From Galbitalea sp. SE-J8 (lineage in GTDB: Bacteria > Actinomycetota > Actinomycetes > Actinomycetales > Microbacteriaceae), in the NCBI RefSeq assembly GCF_030345695.1, contig NZ_JAUASV010000009.1:1-64000 (forward strand): a stretch of 64,000 bases of DNA. Direction: 5' to 3'. Below are positions 59,669-64,000 of the stretch, one piece after another. Below the pieces are notes generated by a model that was not told the DNA's origin, ran no database searches, and saw nothing but the letters and a program-made list of their open reading frames with translations. The number at the start of each line of letters is the position of its first letter. The stretch's first letter is position 1. A program made the translations under genes and the position numbers.

Positions 59669-60693
59669 GACTTCGCCGTCACGTGGTCGGACAGGGCGGG
59701 GATGACGTGCTCGCCGTACTGGCGCAGCGTCTCCTCCTTGTTGTCGTGCTGCAGGTAGCCCGCGAACTGGTCCACGCCGAGCTCGCGCAGCGCCTCGAGC
59801 TTCGCGATGTGCTCGTCGGCCGTGCCGAGCACGCAGAACCGGTCGACGATCGCGTCGGGCACGAAGTCGACGTGGTCGTTCTCGGCCCGGCCGTGCGAGT
59901 TGTAGTCGTAGCCGGTGCGCCCGGCGATGTAGTCGGTGAGCGCCTGCGGCACCGCGCCGCCCGTGCCGTACTTCGACACGATGTCCGCCACGTGGTTGCC
60001 GACCATGCCGCCGAACCAGCGCGACTGCTCGCGGGCGTGGGCGAGGCCCGCATCCGTGCCGTCGGTGATGTACATCGGAGCGGCGACGCAGAACGTGACC
60101 GCGTACGGGTCGCGGCCGGCGTTCGACGCGGCCGTGCGCACCGTCTCGATCATCCACTTCGCGATGTCGAGGTCGGCGAGCTGCAGGATGAAGCCGTCGC
60201 CGACCTCGCCCGTGAGCTTGAGCGCGAGGGGGCCGTAGGCCGCCACCCAGACGTCGAGCTCGGAGCCGTGCGACCACGGGAACCGCAGCGTCGCGCCGTG
60301 GTAGTCGACGCTGCGCGAGTTCGCGAGCTCCCGGATGACGTGGATCGCCTCGCGCAGCTCCTTCAGGGTCGTCGGCTTGCCGTTCGTGACGCGCACCGCC
60401 GAGTCGCCGCGGCCGATGCCGCAGATCGTGCGGTTGCCGTACATCTCGTTGAGGGTCGCGAAGACGGATGCCGTCACCGTCCAGTCGCGCGTCGCCGGGT
60501 TGGTGACGAACGGGCCCACGGTCACGCGCCGGGTCGCCGCGAGGATCGCCGAGTAGATGACGTACGGCTCCTGCCACAGCAGGTGCGAGTCGAAGGTCCA
60601 GACGTGGCTGAAGCCGTACTGCTCGGCGAGCGTGGCGAGGTGCACCGTGCGCGACGCCGGCGGGTTGGTCTGGAGGACGGCTCCGAAGTCCAT
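59665..60693 (-). CDS. LLM-class F420/flavin-dependent oxidoreductase of the pyrimidine cluster
   Basis: A 342-residue luciferase-like TIM barrel: MDFGAVLQTNPPASRTVHLATLAEQYGFSHVWTFDSHLLWQEPYVIYSAILAATRRVTVGPFVTNPATRDWTV at the start (abridged features: FDSHLLW, GPFVTNP) and ICGIGRGDSAVRV. It matches the TIGR03842-type subfamily recurrently next to dihydropyrimidinase genes. Its reaction is not established; in this setting it may reduce uracil/thymine or oxidise a ring like RutA. It is translationally coupled to the transporter and follows hydA after a 43-base gap containing a repeat fragment. Confidence 0.85.
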   Translation of the reverse strand: MDFGAVLQTNPPASRTVHLATLAEQYGFSHVWTFDSHLLWQEPYVIYSAILAATRRVTVGPFVTNPATRDWTVTASVFATLNEMYGNRTICGIGRGDSAVRVTNGKPTTLKELREAIHVIRELANSRSVDYHGATLRFPWSHGSELDVWVAAYGPLALKLTGEVGDGFILQLADLDIAKWMIETVRTAASNAGRDPYAVTFCVAAPMYITDGTDAGLAHAREQSRWFGGMVGNHVADIVSKYGTGGAVPQALTDYIAGRTGYDYNSHGRAENDHVDFVPDAIVDRFCVLGTADEHIAKLEALRELGVDQFAGYLQHDNKEETLRQYGEHVIPALSDHVTAKS

Positions 60694-60714
60694 GGTGCTG
60701 CTTTCTGTGTCGTC

Positions 60715-60735
60715 GGGTGGTGGTCTCGAGACGCG
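60715..60735. repeat. GTGGTCTCGAGACGCG repeat fragment
   Basis: GGTGGTGGTCTCGAGACGCG sits between the LLM gene start and the dihydropyrimidinase stop. It is the inner end of one arm of the 54041-54407 family. A second copy in the same orientation lies beyond the other end of the dihydropyrimidinase gene (62226). Confidence 0.75.
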
Positions 60736-60736
60736 G

Positions 60737-62203
60737 TCAGGAGAGGTACTGGGTGAGTCCCCGCCTGATGTACTGGCCGTGGCCCTTCGTGCCGACGTAG
60801 CCGGTCTCGTCGACGACGACCGTGCCGCGCGAGATGACCGTGTCGACGTGCCCGTCGATCTCGTAGCCCTCCCACGCGGAGTAGTCCATGTTCATGTGGT
60901 GCGCCGCCCTGCCGGTCGCTTCGCCGCTCGCGTCGAACGGCAGACCGATCGACGTGTGCCCGTTCGGGTCGTAGACGACGATGTCGCCGTCGGCGCCGGG
61001 CTGGATGACGCCCTTCCTCCCGTACATGCCGAACATGCGAGCGGGAGTCGTCGAGGTGATCTCCACCCAGCGCGGCAGGGTGATCTGGCCGGTGACGACG
61101 CCCTGGTACATCAGGTCCATCCGGTTCTCGACGCTGCCGATGCCGTTAGGGATCTTCGAGAAGTCGCCGAGGCCCATGTCCTTCTGGCCCTTCATGCAGA
61201 ACGGGCAGTGGTCGGTCGAGACCATCTGCACGTCGTTCGTGCGCAGGCTCTGCCACATGTAGTGCTGGTGGCCCTCGTGCTTCGAGCGCAGCGGCGTCGA
61301 GCACACCCACTTCGCGCCCTCGAAGTCGCCCCACTCCTCGCTCGTCGCGCCGAGCTGGTCCTCGAGCGACAGGTACAGGTACTGCGGGCAGGTCTCGGCG
61401 AACACGTTGAGGCCGCGGTCGCGGGCGGCGGCGATCTGCTCGACCGCCTGCTTCGCGCTGACGTGCACGATGTAGAGCGGCGTTCCCGTGAGGTCGGCGA
61501 TCATGATCGCGCGGTGAGTGGCCTCCTCCTCGGCCTGCCAGGGGCGGGAGGTGCCGTGGAAGTACGGGCTGGTCTTGCCCGCGGCGATCGACTGCTTCAC
61601 GATCTCGTCGATGATGGCGCCGTTCTCGGCGTGCATCATCATCATCGCGCCGTTCTCGGCGCCCTTCTGGAAGGCGCGGAAGATCTGTCCGTCGTCCGAC
61701 AGGAACACGCCCTTGTAGGCCATGAACAGCTTGAAGCTCGTCACGCCCTCCTCGATGAGCTCGTCCATCGCGGTGAGCGACGAGTCCTGCACGTCGGACA
61801 GGATCTGGTGGAAGCCGTAGTCGATCGCGCACTGGCCGGCGGCCTTCTCCTGCCACAGCTGGTACTGGTCGAGGATGTTCTGCTCGGGGTACTGCACGAC
61901 GAAGTCGACGATCGACGTGGTGCCGCCCCAGGCCGCGGCGCGCGTGCCGGTCTCGAACGTGTCCGAGGCGAACGTGCCGCCGAACGGCATCTCCATGTGC
62001 GTGTGCGCGTCGATGCCGCCCGGGATGACGTACTTGCCCGTCGCGTCGACCACGCGGTCGACGGATGCGGCCAGATCGTGTCCGAGCAGCGTCGAGCCCG
62101 GCGCGAGCACGGCGGCGATCGTCTCGCCGTCGATGAGCACGTCGGCCTGCGCGGTGCCGGTCGCGTTGACGACCGTGCCGTTGCTGATGAGGGTTGTCGC
62201 CAT
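60737..62203 (-). CDS. hydA: Dihydropyrimidinase
   Basis: Hydrolyses dihydrouracil/dihydrothymine (and hydantoins) to N-carbamoyl-beta-amino acids. The 488-residue enzyme has the binuclear Zn site: GIDAHTHMEMPF (HxH), the carbamylated Lys in SFKLFMAYKG, HAENG, VHVSAK and Asp in STDHCPF. The substrate-loop STTPARMFGMYGRKG is also typical. It is flanked on both sides by GTGGTCTCGAGACGCG repeat fragments. Substrate could be a hydantoin, but the ureidopropionase neighbour favours dihydropyrimidines. Confidence 0.95.
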   Translation of the reverse strand: MATTLISNGTVVNATGTAQADVLIDGETIAAVLAPGSTLLGHDLAASVDRVVDATGKYVIPGGIDAHTHMEMPFGGTFASDTFETGTRAAAWGGTTSIVDFVVQYPEQNILDQYQLWQEKAAGQCAIDYGFHQILSDVQDSSLTAMDELIEEGVTSFKLFMAYKGVFLSDDGQIFRAFQKGAENGAMMMMHAENGAIIDEIVKQSIAAGKTSPYFHGTSRPWQAEEEATHRAIMIADLTGTPLYIVHVSAKQAVEQIAAARDRGLNVFAETCPQYLYLSLEDQLGATSEEWGDFEGAKWVCSTPLRSKHEGHQHYMWQSLRTNDVQMVSTDHCPFCMKGQKDMGLGDFSKIPNGIGSVENRMDLMYQGVVTGQITLPRWVEITSTTPARMFGMYGRKGVIQPGADGDIVVYDPNGHTSIGLPFDASGEATGRAAHHMNMDYSAWEGYEIDGHVDTVISRGTVVVDETGYVGTKGHGQYIRRGLTQYLS

Positions 62204-62225
62204 CCGTCTGTCCTTTCGAGCGGGT

Positions 62226-62280
62226 GTGGTGGTCTCGAGACGCGACGCTCGCTTCGCTCGCGCGCTCCTCGGCCAGCGGG
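62226..62280. repeat. Single arm of the GTCTCGAGACGCG repeat, with internal hairpin
   Basis: GTGGTGGTCTCGAGACGCG is followed by GCTCGCTTCGCTCGCGCG and GCTCCTCGGCCAGCGGG, a full right arm of the 54041-54407 family. It lies between the stop of the ureidopropionase gene and the start of hydA on the same strand. No left arm is present. Confidence 0.8.
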
Positions 62281-62283
62281 GTG

Positions 62284-63132
62284 TCAGGGTGCGACGATGT
62301 CGCCGTAGGTCTCCGGCCGGCGGTCGCGGTAGAACTGCCAGTCGTCGCGCATCTGCTGCACGAGGTCGAGGTCGAGGTCGCGCACGAGCAGCTCCTCCGC
62401 GGTGCCCGAGCCGCGCTCGCCGACGAAGTTGCCGCGCGGGTCGATGATCTGGCTCGTGCCGTAGAAGTCGACGGCGAGGTCGCCGTACTCGTTGTCCTCG
62501 AGGCCGACGCGGTTCGGCTGCAGCACGAAGTAGCCGTTGGCGACCGCCGCGGCGGGCCCCTCGATCTCCCAGAGCCGGTTCGACAGCCCGGGCTTCGTGG
62601 CGTTCGGGTTGACGACGATGTGCGCGTCGTTCAGGCCGAGCTCGCGCCAGCCCTCGGGGAAGTGCCGGTCGTAGCAGATGTAGGTGCCGACCCGGCCGAC
62701 CGCGGTCTCGAACACCGGGTAGCCGAGGTTGCCCGGACGGAAGTAGAACTTCTCCCAGAACCGGTCGACGTGCGGGATGTGGTGCTTGCGGTACTTGCCG
62801 AGGATGGTGCCGTCGGCGTCGACGACGACGGCCGTGTTGTAGTACACGCCGGTGTGGTCCTCCTCGTAGATCGGCAGCACGCTCACCACGCCGAGCTCCT
62901 TGGCGAGGGCGGCGAAGCGCTGCACGATCGGCCCGTCGGCCGGCTCCGCGTAGCGGTAGTACTTCTTCTCCTGCGTGATGCCGAAGTAGGGGCCGTAGAA
63001 CAGCTCCTGGAACGCGACGAGCTGGGCGCCCTGTGCCGCCGCATCCCGCGCGAAGCCCTCGTGCTTGTCGAGCATCGACTCCTTGTCGCCCGTCCAGGTG
63101 GTCTGGGTTATCGCCGCGCGCACGACCGTCAT
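62284..63132 (-). CDS. Beta-ureidopropionase-like nitrilase-superfamily hydrolase
   Basis: A 282-residue carbon-nitrogen hydrolase with the Glu-Lys-Cys triad: FQELFYGPYFG, KYRKHHIPHVDRFWEKFYFRPG and YICYDRHFPEGWRELG. This pattern matches N-carbamoyl-beta-alanine amidohydrolases of the plant/animal type. It would release beta-alanine, CO2 and ammonia from the dihydropyrimidinase product. First gene of the minus-strand cluster; its start is 112 bases from the divergent regulator. Confidence 0.93.
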   Translation of the reverse strand: MTVVRAAITQTTWTGDKESMLDKHEGFARDAAAQGAQLVAFQELFYGPYFGITQEKKYYRYAEPADGPIVQRFAALAKELGVVSVLPIYEEDHTGVYYNTAVVVDADGTILGKYRKHHIPHVDRFWEKFYFRPGNLGYPVFETAVGRVGTYICYDRHFPEGWRELGLNDAHIVVNPNATKPGLSNRLWEIEGPAAAVANGYFVLQPNRVGLEDNEYGDLAVDFYGTSQIIDPRGNFVGERGSGTAEELLVRDLDLDLVQQMRDDWQFYRDRRPETYGDIVAP

Positions 63133-63244
63133 GGCCTTGGCCCCTTCCTCGTTCCGGTTTTGTTATTGTTCGCGCTAAACATTTCTCTGACGTTACCTAC
63201 TGTGACGCGAACGTTAAACCCGCAGCCCGGGAGAGGAGAAGCGG
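63133..63244. promoter_or_regulatory. Divergent control region of the pyrimidine cluster
   Basis: This gap is A/T-richer than its surroundings. GTTCGCG (63168-63174) and CGCGAAC (63206-63212) form an inverted repeat, and each half is associated with a TAAAC (63176-63180, 63215-63219). The repeated, symmetric layout suits the asymmetric or direct-repeat operators bound by MocR-type regulators. Both promoters must lie here. Confidence 0.5.
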
Positions 63245-64000
63245 ATGCGCGACATCCGTTCGGCGATCCAGGAGCCGACCCCGCACGGCATCGCCGGCGC
63301 CATCTCGCGGCTCATCACGTCCGGCGAGCTCGCGCCGGGCGATCGGCTGCCGACCGTGCGGGAGCTCGCGTCCGCGCTCGGCGTGAGCCCCGCGACGGTG
63401 AGCCACGCCTGGCGCACGCTCGCCTCCGCGGGCCTCATCGTGAGCCGCGGCCGCAGCGGCAGCTTCGTGCGCTCCGTGCCGCGCGAGTGGCTGCCACGCC
63501 GGTACCGCGGACTCGAGGGCGCCCTCGAGGGCGCGCTCGACCTGTCCCGCGGCTCGCCCGACCCGGCGCTGCTGCCAGACCTGGCGGCCGCGTTCGCCCG
63601 CGCCTCGCGCCGGGCCGAGGTGGTCAGCTACCAGGCCAAGCCCGACATCCCGGAGCTGCACGACCTGCTGCGCGAGACCTGGCCGTCAGCCGTCGAGTCG
63701 ATCACCGTGACGAACGGCGCGCTCGACGCGATCGATCGCGTGCTCGCCGCGCTCGCGCGCTACGGGGACCGGGTCGTCGTCGAGAGCCCGACGTTCCCGC
63801 CGTTCATCGACCTCATGGACAGCTACGGCCTGGAGCCGATCCGCGTGCCGCTCGACGAGCATGGCCCGCGCGTCGACGCGTTCGCCGCGGCGCTCGCGCA
63901 GGCGCCGTCGTTCCTGCTGCTGCAGCCGCGCGCCCAGAACCCGACGGGCGTCTCGACCACGCCGGCGCGCCTCGCCGAGCTCGCCGGGATGCTCGCGCGC
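63245..64000 (+). CDS. MocR-type GntR/aminotransferase regulator, N-terminal part (runs off window)
   Basis: The 252 visible codons encode a GntR winged helix (GIAGAISRLITSGELAPGDRLPTVRELASALGVSPATVSHAWRTLASAGLIVSRGRSGSFV) followed by the start of a PLP-dependent aminotransferase-fold domain (VTNGALDAIDRVLAALARYGDRVVVESPTFPPFIDLM, QPRAQNPTG). MocR proteins sense PLP-linked or amino-acid signals and control neighbouring genes. GGAGAGGAG precedes ATG 63245. Being divergent from the catabolic genes, it is the likely regulator; beta-alanine or an intermediate may be the signal (inference). Confidence 0.9.
   Translation, partial: MRDIRSAIQEPTPHGIAGAISRLITSGELAPGDRLPTVRELASALGVSPATVSHAWRTLASAGLIVSRGRSGSFVRSVPREWLPRRYRGLEGALEGALDLSRGSPDPALLPDLAAAFARASRRAEVVSYQAKPDIPELHDLLRETWPSAVESITVTNGALDAIDRVLAALARYGDRVVVESPTFPPFIDLMDSYGLEPIRVPLDEHGPRVDAFAAALAQAPSFLLLQPRAQNPTGVSTTPARLAELAGMLAR

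Overview
The window looks like a chromosomal segment of a high-GC actinobacterium, most probably a member of the Microbacteriaceae (Micrococcales). The reasons are the very high GC content, frequent GTG starts, the conserved actinobacterial order rpsB-tsf-pyrH-frr-cdsA and xerC/dprA/comM/yraN/DUF2469/rnhB/lepB/rplS, short proteins of the DUF2469 and DUF6412 type, and heavy use of the hexamer GCATCC/GGATGC. No rRNA, tRNA or CRISPR array was recognised. Species-level placement is inference.

Layout. 1-330: end of an IS630-type insertion sequence. 0.48-6.9 kb: hydrolase, cation/proton antiporter, wall-lytic protein, DivIVA-like protein, then cdsA-frr-pyrH (minus strand). 7.0-9.0 kb: a lower-GC block with a secreted M23-like protein and a lipoprotein, placed between pyrH and tsf and bordered on the pyrH side by a decayed copy of the tsf 3' end. 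9.06-11.2 kb: tsf and rpsB. 11.5-14.7 kb: an M23 protein and a tandemly duplicated lipoprotein/PKD-protein cassette, one copy truncated inside a palindromic repeat. 14.8-25.6 kb: xerC, a phosphoesterase, an IS110 element with a nonsense mutation, dprA-comM-yraN, a PadR regulator, a transporter, rnhB-lepB and rplS. 26-29 kb: map and rpsP-khpA-rimM-trmD. 29.4-38.7 kb: accessory metabolism and a large RecB-nuclease/helicase fusion, lying between rpsP and ffh. 38.9-51.1 kb: ffh, aldo/keto reductase, gamma carbonic anhydrase, ftsY, smc, GNAT, mutM, rnc, rpmF, yceD. 51.1-52.0 kb: a two-gene HTH/nucleotidyltransferase pair resembling a toxin-antitoxin module. 52.1-64 kb: a pyrimidine uptake and breakdown cluster.

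The pyrimidine cluster reads as one pathway: cytosine permease and yeast-type cytosine deaminase (plus strand); then, on the minus strand, an NMT1/THI5-type ABC transporter, an LLM-class (F420/flavin) oxidoreductase, dihydropyrimidinase, beta-ureidopropionase and a class III aminotransferase; a MocR-type regulator is divergent at the right edge. No classical dihydropyrimidine dehydrogenase is visible, so the LLM oxidoreductase is a candidate for the missing uracil-reduction step unless that enzyme lies just outside the window.

The most unusual feature of the window is its wealth of palindromic mini-repeats. At least four families of long hairpins occur between genes: TGAGGACG, GCTGAGGGGACGCATCC, GGTCTCGAGACGCG/GAGGAGCG, and single copies of others. 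Related hairpin or REP-like units have apparently entered reading frames in phase: two 231-bp tandem units carrying a perfect 16-bp inverted repeat in smc, a doubled 21-bp unit in mutM, and a shared REP-like stretch in the C-terminal tails of rpsB and rpsP. One palindrome supplies the stop codon of a truncated gene, and a perfect 82-bp palindrome supplies that of the GCS2-type ligase.
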